64,000 nt of DNA from Candidatus Obscuribacterales bacterium (lineage in GTDB: Bacteria > Cyanobacteriota > Vampirovibrionia > Obscuribacterales > Obscuribacteraceae), in NCBI GenBank assembly GCA_019746975.1, contig JAIERK010000158.1:1-64000 (forward strand), written 5' to 3'. Below the pieces are notes generated by a model. That model did no database searches and was not told where the DNA came from. It worked only from the letters and a program-made list of their open reading frames with translations. Below, in pieces: positions 44,213 through 52,658 of the stretch. The first letter of the stretch is position 1. Each line of letters opens with the position of its first letter. The position numbers were made by a program, and so were the translations under genes.

Positions 44213-44286
44213 TGGCACGGGGCAGAATCGAACTGCCGACCTGGCGGTTATGAGTCGCCCGCTCTAACCTTCTGAGCTACCGTGCC
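44213..44286 (-). tRNA. tRNA with CAU anticodon, tRNA-Ile2-like (alternatively elongator tRNA-Met)
   Basis: The minus strand folds as a complete cloverleaf: acceptor GGCACGG/CCGTGCC, D arm GCTC-AGAAGGTTA-GAGC, anticodon loop CTCATAA, T arm GGCAG-TTCGATT-CTGCC, discriminator A. No CCA is encoded. G1-C72 excludes an initiator tRNA. The anticodon arm and variable loop (GGCGACTCATAACCGCC, AGGTC) match the pattern I recall for bacterial tRNA-Ile2 genes, and tilS, whose product modifies that tRNA, is nearby. Automated callers would label it Met(CAT). One A31-C39 mismatch closes the anticodon stem. Confidence 0.9.
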
Positions 44287-44351
44287 GCGACTAAACTTGA
44301 TTATCTAGAGGATTACTGCCCCGTGTCAAGTTTAAATCGAAGTTATGATTA

Positions 44352-44729
44352 TTGTTCACATTAGAAAATCGAGGCTATGATGGCGATAGAGCACCTTTAT
44401 CGACGACAAAAACCGTGATTATCTTTTACGAACTGGCAGTTGTCATCCTTTTGATTTCTATTGTGTTTTTCTGTGCGCGCCCAATTGTCGAGGCTTTTGC
44501 CGACCGGATGCGCTCGCAACATAAATTGGAGACAGAACAAAAGTCTCCTAGCATCCGACTGGAAAAAAGGGTGGCGCAATTGGAATCAGAAGTAAACGAA
44601 CTTAAACTGCAACTCAAAAGCGTTCAGGAGTCCGCTGACTTCGCGGTCAATATTGCCCAAGCGCTGGACAAGAACAATGTCATTCAACTGGACGATGAGA
44701 CATTGAAGCAGACCAAGAAGCCGTCATAG
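44352..44729 (+). CDS. Small membrane-anchored coiled-coil protein
   Basis: Up to 125 residues. One hydrophobic segment (VIIFYELAVVILLISIVFFC) is followed by a charged, heptad-like region (RLEKRVAQLESEVNELKLQL) suggesting a coiled coil. Not recognised. A TATGAT hexamer at 44344-44349 overlaps the upstream flank, which would place transcription start after TTG 44352; GTG 44415 (about 104 residues) is then the likelier start. It could be a membrane-anchored scaffold, but that is only a shape-based guess. Confidence 0.5.
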   Translation: MFTLENRGYDGDRAPLSTTKTVIIFYELAVVILLISIVFFCARPIVEAFADRMRSQHKLETEQKSPSIRLEKRVAQLESEVNELKLQLKSVQESADFAVNIAQALDKNNVIQLDDETLKQTKKPS

Positions 44730-44787
44730 CCCGCAAGCAAACAGACCGTCCTTCGTAGCGAGAGACGCACCATATTCGGCACCAGCT

Positions 44788-45507
44788 CTAATTTGAACCG
44801 TTACGACAGGCTGCGATAAATTGCTCGAACAGCGGTCGGTTTTGTTCGTAATCCCGCTCCGGATGCCACTGCACGCCGATTACGAATTTTCGATCAGGCA
44901 GCTCAACTGCTTCTACAACACCATCGTCGGAATAGGCAGTAATCTTCAGTCCTTTACCTAGTCGATTGATCGCCTGATGATGTGAGGTGGAAACGCCCAG
45001 ACGGTCCTTCTTGAATATGTTATAGAGCTTGCTTTCCTTGTCGGTAACCACAACATCATGCATGTTGAAACCGACTTCCCAACCGTTCGGACTAGCATGC
45101 ATCACGTCAGTTTCACCAAAGTGCTTCTTAATGTCCTGGTGCAATGAGCCTCCCAAGCCAATATTCAACAGCTGGCAGCCAAGACAAATGCCGAGGATGG
45201 GCAATTGCTCTTCTTTCAAAAGTTCGTTAAGCAGCCGAAAGTCGAACTCTTCGCGTCGCTCATGAATGAGCTTTACCGTATCATCTGTCTCTTCGTCATA
45301 GCGCTTCGGAGAATAGTCGGCACCACCAATCAACAACATGCCATCGATTCGCCGCAGCACCGCACGTAAATCTTCGTCATTGAGCGGCGGAATCATGACC
45401 GGAATTCCTCCGCTTTTCTCCACGGCTTCCAGATACGGAATTTGAAGCGCCGCTTCAGGCGGTGGACCTTTCTTGATATCGACATTTACACCGATGATTG
45501 GTTTCAT
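44788..45507 (-). CDS. Class I glutamine amidotransferase, peptidase C26 (gamma-glutamyl hydrolase/PuuD-like)
   Basis: 239 residues. GICLGCQLLNIGLGGSLHQD carries the nucleophile C108, and GVQWHPERD carries H215 with the following Glu, completing the triad. The N-terminus KPIIGVNVDIKKG and SHHQAINRLG are typical of PuuD-like gamma-glutamyl-GABA hydrolases, which release GABA or other amines from gamma-glutamyl conjugates. The exact substrate is uncertain, and no puuABC genes are nearby. ATG 45507 has AGGAG 7 bases upstream. Divergent from pyrE, with a ~145-bp shared promoter region. Confidence 0.9.
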   Translation of the reverse strand: MKPIIGVNVDIKKGPPPEAALQIPYLEAVEKSGGIPVMIPPLNDEDLRAVLRRIDGMLLIGGADYSPKRYDEETDDTVKLIHERREEFDFRLLNELLKEEQLPILGICLGCQLLNIGLGGSLHQDIKKHFGETDVMHASPNGWEVGFNMHDVVVTDKESKLYNIFKKDRLGVSTSHHQAINRLGKGLKITAYSDDGVVEAVELPDRKFVIGVQWHPERDYEQNRPLFEQFIAACRNGSN

Positions 45508-45651
45508 GATTTGGCTCCTGATCTGACGAATCAACTGGTGCCTGAACGAAAGGCTCAGCAAACATACTGTACAATCTCTTAGATATTTTATCGACCCCTC
45601 GGACGTTGGTCCGTGTTATCTTTGTCAAGATTTCCCTTCTCAGGAGCTGTT

Positions 45652-46368
45652 ATGGTGCTCACATCTACAACGATCGAATCAACTGTCGGAGACGTACTGA
45701 AAGCGGTCGGAGCATGGCGGACCGGTCACTTCTTGTTGACCAGCGGGTTGCACAGCGATCAGTACATGCAGTGTCAGAGAGTGATGCAATATCCTCAATT
45801 CGGCGATCTGCTCGCCGATCTTTTGGTTGAGAAACTTGCCGAGATCAACGTGAAGCCTGAGGTCGTAGTGGGACCAGCCCTGGGCGCGGTCCACTGGGAA
45901 GTATTCGTCGCATCGGCGCTGGAGCGAAAAGCATTGTTGGAAAATTCGCGCTCTTCATTGGCGGGATTATTGCAAAGGCCGGAGGATACTTACAAGGCAG
46001 TAGAGCAAGCGATTCGTCCGGAATCGATCAACTCGATGGTGAAAGCTGTATTTGCAGAGCGCGCCGGAGGCTCCGATGAATTCTCAATTCGAAGGGGAAT
46101 TGAATTGGATCCAGGCACTAAAGTGCTGGTCGTCGAAGATGTCACCACCACTGGTGGCTCAGCGAAGAAAGTAGTTGAACTCATTTCTTCCCTCGGAGCA
46201 AAACCGATTGCAGTGGCCGCAATAGTGGACAGAAGCGGCGGCAAGGCTCAATTCGATGTACCATTCGTGAGTTTGCTCAAATTGAATCTCGCGACTTTTC
46301 AACCTGAAGAATGCCCACTCTGCAAATCAGGTTCCTCAGCAGAGAAGCCTGGAAGCAGTAAGAAGTAG
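45652..46368 (+). CDS. pyrE: Orotate phosphoribosyltransferase with an internal insertion
   Basis: PyrE joins orotate to PRPP to give OMP in pyrimidine synthesis. The PRPP signature VLVVEDVTTTGGSAKKVVEL is clear, with VVVGPALGAVHWEVFVASAL upstream and KAVFAERAGGSDEFSIRRGI between. Between GPALG and FAER there are roughly 35-45 residues more than in usual PyrE (LENSRSSLAGLLQRPEDTYK and following), making 238 residues against the usual ~190-215. ATG 45652 has AGGAG 5 bases upstream and is preferred over TTG 45613. The C-terminus has a CPLC pair (ECPLCKSG). The remaining pyr genes are elsewhere. Confidence 0.92.
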   Translation: MVLTSTTIESTVGDVLKAVGAWRTGHFLLTSGLHSDQYMQCQRVMQYPQFGDLLADLLVEKLAEINVKPEVVVGPALGAVHWEVFVASALERKALLENSRSSLAGLLQRPEDTYKAVEQAIRPESINSMVKAVFAERAGGSDEFSIRRGIELDPGTKVLVVEDVTTTGGSAKKVVELISSLGAKPIAVAAIVDRSGGKAQFDVPFVSLLKLNLATFQPEECPLCKSGSSAEKPGSSKK

Positions 46369-46401
46369 ACGACTGCTATCTGAACAAATCGCGACATTCT
46401 T

Positions 46402-46575
46402 GACGAACGGGCTTCGTTCTCATACAGGGTCTATTTCGGTATCGAAGTAGACTCCGGGACGAACATATCGGATCCCCTCCCAGCGCCTATTTCGGTCCTA
46501 TGTACTTGACGAACGCTCTCGTTTTTTTCCTAAGCGACTCGTTCCCCAAATTCAAACCAAAACTCGCGACGAACG
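46402..46575. repeat. Degenerate tandem repeat of about 56 bp
   Basis: GACGAAC starts at 46402, 46458, 46508 and 46568, spaced 56, 50 and 60 bases apart. A second word, CTATTTCGGT, occurs at 46431-46440 and 46487-46496, also 56 bases apart and at the same offset from the first word. The rest of each unit has diverged. The array sits in the ~350-bp gap between pyrE and trhO. It is too degenerate and short for CRISPR. Confidence 0.6.
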
Positions 46576-46704
46576 TTCAGCGCAAAACGGTAAGTTTCGC
46601 TCTAATACTGGTCTTCAACTAACTCAGAGTGTTTACTAACTCCGAGTTTCTAACACTTGTTTGCAATCGCGGCTGAAGATGGCGGCTGGGATCGGATTTG
46701 CCCT

Positions 46705-46710
46705 TATAAT
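46705..46710 (+). promoter_or_regulatory. TATAAT -10 hexamer immediately before trhO
   Basis: TATAAT ends 8 bases before the trhO ATG and there is no Shine-Dalgarno, so the message is probably leaderless. No good -35 was seen. The preceding ~90 bases hold two near-identical ACTAACTC(A/C)GAG words that could be regulator sites. Confidence 0.5.
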
Positions 46711-46718
46711 AGGCTGCT

Positions 46719-47504
46719 ATGCAGATTATCAATATCGCAGGCTACAAATTCGTCGGCATGCCAGATGCTGCGGATCTCATTGAGCCAGTTCAGATCCGTT
46801 GTACAGATCTGGACTTGAAAGGTAACGTGTTGATTTCGCCAGAGGGCATCAATTTTTCAGTCGCCGGTCTGAGAAGCAACATCGAGGATTTCCTCACATA
46901 CCTCCGCAACGATCCGCTCTTTGCTGGACGATTGACAGATCTCCCAGTCAAGGAGAGCCAGTCGGATATGAAGCCGTTCGGTCGCATGGTTGTGCGTTTA
47001 ACCAAAGAGATTATTACAATGCGCCAACCGATGATCTGCCCGGAAAGCAGGCGCGCACCTTCAGTAGAGCCAGCGCAGCTCAAGCAATGGCTGGATGACG
47101 GTCACGACGATCAAGGTAGAAAAATCGTCCTGATCGATGCACGCAACAGCTATGAAGTCGAGATGGGTACATTTGAGGGCGCTGTAGATCTTCGTATCGA
47201 GCGCTTCAGCGAGTTTCCCGATGCGGTAAAAACTCAGCATGAAGATACGCACGATAAGACAGTCGTCTCATTCTGCACAGGTGGAATCCGCTGCGAGAAA
47301 GCCGTTCTACTGATGGAAGATCTCGGTTTCAAAAATGTCTTCCAGTTAGAAGGTGGCATCTTACGCTACTTCGAAGAGGTAGGCGGTGAGCACTGGAATG
47401 GCGACTGCTTCGTGTTCGACGAGCGAGTCGCACTTGACCCCTCACTTAAAGAAAAATCTCAAAATTACGCACCACGCGGCGGCGGATTTCAGAAGCTTTC
47501 CTGA
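46719..47504 (+). CDS. trhO: tRNA uridine(34) 5-hydroxylase TrhO (rhodanese-type)
   Basis: TrhO (formerly YceA) makes 5-hydroxyuridine at U34 of certain tRNAs. 261 residues: an N-terminal acylphosphatase-like domain (GNVLISPEGINFSVAG) and a rhodanese domain with the active Cys C186 in SFCTGGIRCEKA, plus FQLEGGILRYFEEVGG. The typical C-terminal CYVCD-type zinc or iron motif of longer family members is reduced to WNGDCFVFDERVALDP. TATAAT just upstream suggests a leaderless start at ATG 46719. With tilS and the CAU tRNA, this makes a small cluster of tRNA wobble-base functions, though not an operon. Confidence 0.92.
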   Translation: MQIINIAGYKFVGMPDAADLIEPVQIRCTDLDLKGNVLISPEGINFSVAGLRSNIEDFLTYLRNDPLFAGRLTDLPVKESQSDMKPFGRMVVRLTKEIITMRQPMICPESRRAPSVEPAQLKQWLDDGHDDQGRKIVLIDARNSYEVEMGTFEGAVDLRIERFSEFPDAVKTQHEDTHDKTVVSFCTGGIRCEKAVLLMEDLGFKNVFQLEGGILRYFEEVGGEHWNGDCFVFDERVALDPSLKEKSQNYAPRGGGFQKLS

Positions 47505-47705
47505 GTCAACTGAAGTGCATCAACTATCGGTCGTGCTTAAGCGGAACATGTCTTCGAGAGAGTCTTGGCGATTTCAGTGGCTGTGTTAGAGACTTCGTCA
47601 CCTGTGTCGAACTCATTGCCGAGAATTCTGTCACTCAGTTTCACTCCAGAATTAAGTACTGGCGAAGCAGAAGATCCAAGTAATCCTAACCGTCAATTCG
47701 AATCA

Positions 47706-50390
47706 CTAAGCCGCAGCCGCTTTCAGCTGAGCAAGATCCTCGCGCAGTGCGTGCAAATCGTGATAGCGCTCGTTAGGTTCTTTCGCCATCATGCGCTTTA
47801 TGATCGCATCTAACTGTCGGCTGAAGTTGAGATCCGGCCGAGATTCGATGATCGATGGTGGAGATTGATAGAGATGCGTGGACGCAATATCGGTGAAACT
47901 TGTGCCCGTCACCGCGCGAGATCCAGTCAGCGCTTCGAAGAGGACACAGCCGAGCGAATAGATATCGGAACGCAGATCCAGGGTCTGCCCCTGACACTGC
48001 TCAGGACTCATATAACTAGGCGTGCCACTGATGCGATGAGTTCGAGAATGCTTATTGTTGATCACCGGTCCGACATCCGAAAAGACCCTTGCTATGCCGA
48101 AGTCGCACAACTTGGCGCACTCCTGCGCACCGTTCGAATTGGTTACCATGATATTGCTCGGTTTGATGTCCTTATGAACGATGGCGCTGTCATGCGCAAT
48201 CGCGAGACCGTCTATGAGTTGAAGGAACAAAGTCAAACAACGCTCAACGTCGATGGCGCCATGCTCTTGAAGCAACTCTTCCAGTGAATGCCCGGTAACA
48301 AAATCAAGGACCATATATGGTTGGTCACCGGATAAGACACCAAAATCTTGCAATCCAACCACGTTTGGATGCTCCAACCGACGTATCGCTTTTGCTTCAC
48401 GCTGCAAGCGCTGAACAGCAACATCGTCGAATTTCAAATGCGAATGCAGAACTTTAATAGCTACGATTCTGTCGGTAAACACATTGCGAGCCTTGTAGAC
48501 GCGACTTATGCCACCATTTCCAATGACAGAGAGAATCGAATACTTGTTAGCGATAATTCGACCGACCATCTTGTCGTCAGACTCGACAGGTTTAGTGCCG
48601 GCAGGCTTTTCTTCAGTGCCGTTACCCTTACTACTTCCAAGTTCGGCAAGATAATGCTCTGCATCTACAACATGTTCATTCGCAGACTCGACTATGTATT
48701 GATAGGCTTCCGCGTTATGGCACTGCTCGCGCACCATGATCAACCGACCGAGCTCGAACTTTCCATCTGCATCACCGAGATTGGCTGCTTTTCTAAAGAG
48801 TACTTCAGCAGTCGAGGTAGACTGAGCCACCCCGGTACCACTCAGATACATTCGGCCTAACTCTACGATCGCCGTCGTGTGGTCTTGATCCGCAGCCATC
48901 GTCAGCCAATTTGCCGCTCTCTTTGAGTTGCGTCGAACTCCCCAGCCGAGCGCGTACATCATTCCAAGCTTGAACTGCGCGCTAACAACGCCCAGATCCG
49001 CTGCCTTCTGGTAGAGTTGGCAAGCTTTTTTGCGATCGATAACTACTCCGTCGCCATTCTGATAGCAATGCCCAAGCCACACGAGCGCCGTGAGATTCCA
49101 CCGCTCGGAAGCCTTCTTGAACAATTGATATGCCTTCTTCTTATCCTCGGACACAATGGAGCCGAAGTAATAATGCCAGCCCAACTGCAGTTGCGCGTCC
49201 GCATCGCCTCCGTCTGCCGCCAGTTGAAGAAGATGAACAGCTTTGGTTTCATCAGGCTCTACACCAAGCCCGGTTTGATAGCACAGGCTCAAGCGCCATT
49301 GAGCGCCTGCGTGACCCTTGCTAGCCGCTCGACGATACCACATGACCGCTTCATCGAAATCGACCTGCACATCTCCGCCTTCTTCTAGAAGGAGAGCAAT
49401 TTTATACTGCGCCTCGGTGTCGCCGGCTTCAGCAAGCGCTCGCCACTGACTCGCGGTTCGTTTAGGACAGTCGGACATCTCAAACTCACGGCGCACACAT
49501 TGCGGCGTGTCATCTTCCGATTCGAACTCCTCCAGCATGTCGCGTGCATGCAGGTGTCCTAGTTCACTCGCCTTGATCAACCAGCTGTGCACTTCATCAA
49601 GCGGCGGTCGAATCATTTCGGAAAGCACAATCGAAAGCTGAACCATCGCATCCGGATCGCCCTTGCGAGCCAGGCAGCGGAAAAGGTCTGCTGCTTTCGT
49701 TATGTTTTTCTCTACGCCATGACCATTGAAATACAAAAGTGCGAGAAGATATTTTGCCTCATCATCGAGATCGGCGGCCAGATGCAGCCAGAAGGCGGCC
49801 TCTAAATGATTACGCTCAACGGTATCACCCTCGAAGAACAATCTTCCAAGACTTAATTGTGCAGCAAGATTGCCTTGCTCTCCAGCTCTCCGTCCCCAAT
49901 AGAGAGCGCGCTCCAGATCCGGCAAGCTCAGGTCGGCGCCGTTGCGATATATATCGAAGAGCGCTAGTTGCGCCCATTGAAAGCCTTTCGAAGCAGATTT
50001 CTCGTAATACCCAAGCGCTGTTTCGATGTCGTATGCCACCACATCGTCATTGGTATATAACTCACCGAGAAAAAATTCAGCTTCAGGACAACCCTGCTCC
50101 GAAGCCAGAGTGAACCATTCAAAAGCTCGTGCCTGATTCTCCGGAAAATCAATTCCATAATGGTAGCGTTTGGCGAGATCGGTTTGAGCCTCTCTCTGGC
50201 CATTCTTAGCCGCCAATATCAACCATCGAGCGCCCCTCTCCAGCTCCTTGTCGTTGGCGCTGTCGAGATCCCAATTATGTTGTTCGTCGTTCGATTCCTC
50301 GTCCAGGATCAATCGAGCTAACTCGAATTGTGAATCGGGATCCCCCGCTTCAGCCCTGTCAATGAGGCATTTAAGCGCATCGTCGTTCAT
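47706..50390 (-). CDS. Sel1-repeat protein with C-terminal Ser/Thr kinase domain
   Basis: 894 residues. The N-terminal ~610 consist of about 15 Sel1-like repeats (for example AQLSLGRLFFEGDTVERNHL, AQLQLGWHYYFGSIVSEDKK). A Hanks kinase domain follows from ~620: glycine loop IGNGGISRVYKA, catalytic K646, HKDIKPSNIM (739-748, with HKD in place of HRD), DFGIAR with D763, and GTPSYMSPEQCQG. The arrangement is reversed from the other kinase here, and there is no membrane helix, so it is probably cytosolic. The Sel1 solenoid may bind partners. The HKD change is tolerated in several active kinases. Start ATG 50390. Confidence 0.93.
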   Translation of the reverse strand: MNDDALKCLIDRAEAGDPDSQFELARLILDEESNDEQHNWDLDSANDKELERGARWLILAAKNGQREAQTDLAKRYHYGIDFPENQARAFEWFTLASEQGCPEAEFFLGELYTNDDVVAYDIETALGYYEKSASKGFQWAQLALFDIYRNGADLSLPDLERALYWGRRAGEQGNLAAQLSLGRLFFEGDTVERNHLEAAFWLHLAADLDDEAKYLLALLYFNGHGVEKNITKAADLFRCLARKGDPDAMVQLSIVLSEMIRPPLDEVHSWLIKASELGHLHARDMLEEFESEDDTPQCVRREFEMSDCPKRTASQWRALAEAGDTEAQYKIALLLEEGGDVQVDFDEAVMWYRRAASKGHAGAQWRLSLCYQTGLGVEPDETKAVHLLQLAADGGDADAQLQLGWHYYFGSIVSEDKKKAYQLFKKASERWNLTALVWLGHCYQNGDGVVIDRKKACQLYQKAADLGVVSAQFKLGMMYALGWGVRRNSKRAANWLTMAADQDHTTAIVELGRMYLSGTGVAQSTSTAEVLFRKAANLGDADGKFELGRLIMVREQCHNAEAYQYIVESANEHVVDAEHYLAELGSSKGNGTEEKPAGTKPVESDDKMVGRIIANKYSILSVIGNGGISRVYKARNVFTDRIVAIKVLHSHLKFDDVAVQRLQREAKAIRRLEHPNVVGLQDFGVLSGDQPYMVLDFVTGHSLEELLQEHGAIDVERCLTLFLQLIDGLAIAHDSAIVHKDIKPSNIMVTNSNGAQECAKLCDFGIARVFSDVGPVINNKHSRTHRISGTPSYMSPEQCQGQTLDLRSDIYSLGCVLFEALTGSRAVTGTSFTDIASTHLYQSPPSIIESRPDLNFSRQLDAIIKRMMAKEPNERYHDLHALREDLAQLKAAAA

Positions 50391-50696
50391 GACAGCCCGT
50401 TTCTCCCTATTCGGAGCATGTCTAACACATACACGCTACCCTAGAGCTGGGATGATGAAAAGAGCGAGTTTCTCATTTTCAGTCGTAATTACCCCACTGA
50501 AGGCTAGTGAAGAATTCTCTAAGAAAAACTCCCCGGAAGTTTGCCCACACAGGATTTTGAGGTTCGTTAAGCGATCGTACACAAGGTCTGAATTAATATC
50601 AGTAGGTACACCAGTTATGGTAAGGGAATAAAACTATATGCTACCGGGAATTGTCGATTTACCATTTGTTCGAGAAGCACGCACCATCCTATAGCC
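50391..50696. other. Divergent intergenic region
   Basis: About 306 bp between the Sel1 kinase and the TPR metzincin genes. No good promoter pair or ribosome binding site before ATG 50697 was found. Nothing else recognised. Confidence 0.35.
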
Positions 50697-52655
50697 ATGA
50701 ATTTAGTCGGTTTTGATATTAGTAAACGCATTGCGACTTCAATGTCGCTCTCAATACTTATAGCGATTTCTTTGGTCGTCGTACTATCAGACGAAGTGAG
50801 TTGCAAGACGTTAAAACCGCTCAAAGACATCAAAATCGAGAACCAGGTAATAGCGCTATACAACCAGGCTCTTAAGTACTCGAAAGCTGAGCGCAATGTT
50901 CATGCTCGAGTTCTATTGGAAAAAGCAGCGAGCTACGATCCGACTTCAGTATCAGCTTACGTACACGCGGCACTGTCCGAGATTTATCACGATCTGGGCA
51001 ACCCGGATCGGGCGATAAAGGAGGGCAAACTGGCTCTTCACTACGACTCATCGATGAAGAGTATCTACTATAACCTCGGTCTGTACTGCAAAGACGCCAA
51101 TCGCTACGACGAGGGAATTCATTACTTAACTGCATACGCAGACATGTCGTCGGGAGAAAAGAGAGATACAGCCCTGTCATTGATCGACAGTCTTAAGGCA
51201 GAGCAAGCAAAACTTGGCGCCTTTTCCAATCAGGACCCGGATTATCTCGGTCAGTTATTGGCCGATAACAGTGTTCATCAATGGCGTTCCACTCGAATCC
51301 CTTTGAAGGTATACATAGAACGAGATTCATCATGCCGAGGATTTCATCCCGAGTTCGTCGACATCGCGAGAAATGCTTTCATCACCTGGTATCAGGCGTC
51401 GGGAAAGAAGCTTTCGTTCGAATTCGTTGAAAGCAAGCCCGAGTCGGACATAGAAATCGACTGGACCGATGGAGTTTTGAAAGTTGGCGACGAAAAGTAT
51501 GAGCGAACCAAAGCTGGTCTGACGACTACGACTCGCCGCAGTGATTTCATAGAGCATGCTCGAATACAGATTAGAACTGTGCGCGCCTTCTCTAAGGAAG
51601 CAGAGCCCTCCGACCGAATCAAAGAGACCGCGCTCCACGAGATAGGCCATGCGCTCGGTATCAATGGACACTCGACCAACACCGCGGACATTATGTACTT
51701 CGGCAACACAGCCAGGCAGCTACCGGCTCTGACAAAACGCGATAGAGCGACTATCGCGCGACTGTACCAAACCTATCCGGCATTTCCGATGAGTGGAGTA
51801 GATACGAGCTTTCCTTATCCGCCACCGCAGACAGACATTCCTAGGCTCACGGGACACGACAGCAGCACTCCCACAGCCACGGTCGACACTCCTTCATCTA
51901 ACACCGCAAACGATACCACCTCATTTCCAACAGCGAGAAATCCCGCAGCGGAAGGTGACACCACGGCCGGCACCACAACGGAGTCACCGACAGACCAAAC
52001 TTCCACCACTGCCGGCGATACCAGTGCGGCAACAATTGATACAAGCCCTAACCCGACTGATACCACAAACTCGGCAGCTAGTGATACCAGTGCGAACCCG
52101 GTTGAGCCTTCGAGTTCAGTAACCAACGCCGGTACTTATGACTCGGCAGGTCCTTCGACTTCCTATGAAACACCCTTGGCCGCTCCGAGTAACACAGCTC
52201 CGACATGGCAACAGCCTGTACCACAGAGCGGATGGCAACCGGCTCAGGGCTGGGTGAATCAGAACCCAACCACCCCGACAAACATGAATCCCGCCGCGCC
52301 GTATCCTCAACAGACACAGCAACAGAACTGGGGCATGCCGACACAACGGAACAATTGGAACGGAGCACAGCAACAAGCAGGCTGGACCCAGCCTGTAACA
52401 CCGATGCAACAAGGAGCACAGCAACAGTACATTCCACCGGTTCAAAAGAACCAGTACGCAGGACAGAGCTATTACCCGGCTCAGCCGACTGCCTCTCCGA
52501 CAGGATACCCGCTGGCCACTCCAACTCAACCAGGTTGGACTCAAAATCCGGCACCATACTATCCACCGCAACAAACGCAAACGCAGCAACCACAACAGAT
52601 GCCCTACGGCGGTTACCAGCAACAGCAACCTCCACAAGGTGGTCCAGAGCAGTAG
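50697..52655 (+). CDS. TPR protein with metzincin-type metalloprotease domain and S/T- and Q/P-rich tail
   Basis: 652 residues. A hydrophobic N-terminus (residues ~15-32, SMSLSILIAISLVVVL) acts as signal or anchor. TPR-like helices span ~55-160. A matrixin-like domain (~195-365) holds HEIGHALGINGHS (H314, E315, H318; third His one position later than HExxHxxGxxH) and a Met-turn ADIMYF. The C-terminal ~280 residues are a Ser/Thr-rich then Gln/Pro-rich tail (NPTTPTNMNPAAPYPQQTQQ), probably disordered or wall-associated. Predicted secreted or envelope protease. A paralogue in reverse orientation lies at 57917-61072. Converges on the TPR gene with 3 bases between stops. Confidence 0.88.
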   Translation: MNLVGFDISKRIATSMSLSILIAISLVVVLSDEVSCKTLKPLKDIKIENQVIALYNQALKYSKAERNVHARVLLEKAASYDPTSVSAYVHAALSEIYHDLGNPDRAIKEGKLALHYDSSMKSIYYNLGLYCKDANRYDEGIHYLTAYADMSSGEKRDTALSLIDSLKAEQAKLGAFSNQDPDYLGQLLADNSVHQWRSTRIPLKVYIERDSSCRGFHPEFVDIARNAFITWYQASGKKLSFEFVESKPESDIEIDWTDGVLKVGDEKYERTKAGLTTTTRRSDFIEHARIQIRTVRAFSKEAEPSDRIKETALHEIGHALGINGHSTNTADIMYFGNTARQLPALTKRDRATIARLYQTYPAFPMSGVDTSFPYPPPQTDIPRLTGHDSSTPTATVDTPSSNTANDTTSFPTARNPAAEGDTTAGTTTESPTDQTSTTAGDTSAATIDTSPNPTDTTNSAASDTSANPVEPSSSVTNAGTYDSAGPSTSYETPLAAPSNTAPTWQQPVPQSGWQPAQGWVNQNPTTPTNMNPAAPYPQQTQQQNWGMPTQRNNWNGAQQQAGWTQPVTPMQQGAQQQYIPPVQKNQYAGQSYYPAQPTASPTGYPLATPTQPGWTQNPAPYYPPQQTQTQQPQQMPYGGYQQQQPPQGGPEQ

Positions 52656-52658
52656 ATG

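Noticed and set aside
46402-46575. CRISPR-like array
   Set aside because: The repeated words are only 7-10 bases, the units are degenerate, spacing is irregular, and no cas genes are present.
47505-47705. Small minus-strand frame after the Sel1 kinase gene
   Set aside because: About 40 codons with no start codon after an in-frame stop; probably non-coding.
50690-50695. TATAGC as a -10 for the TPR metzincin gene
   Set aside because: It ends one base before the ATG, so transcription would start inside the gene.
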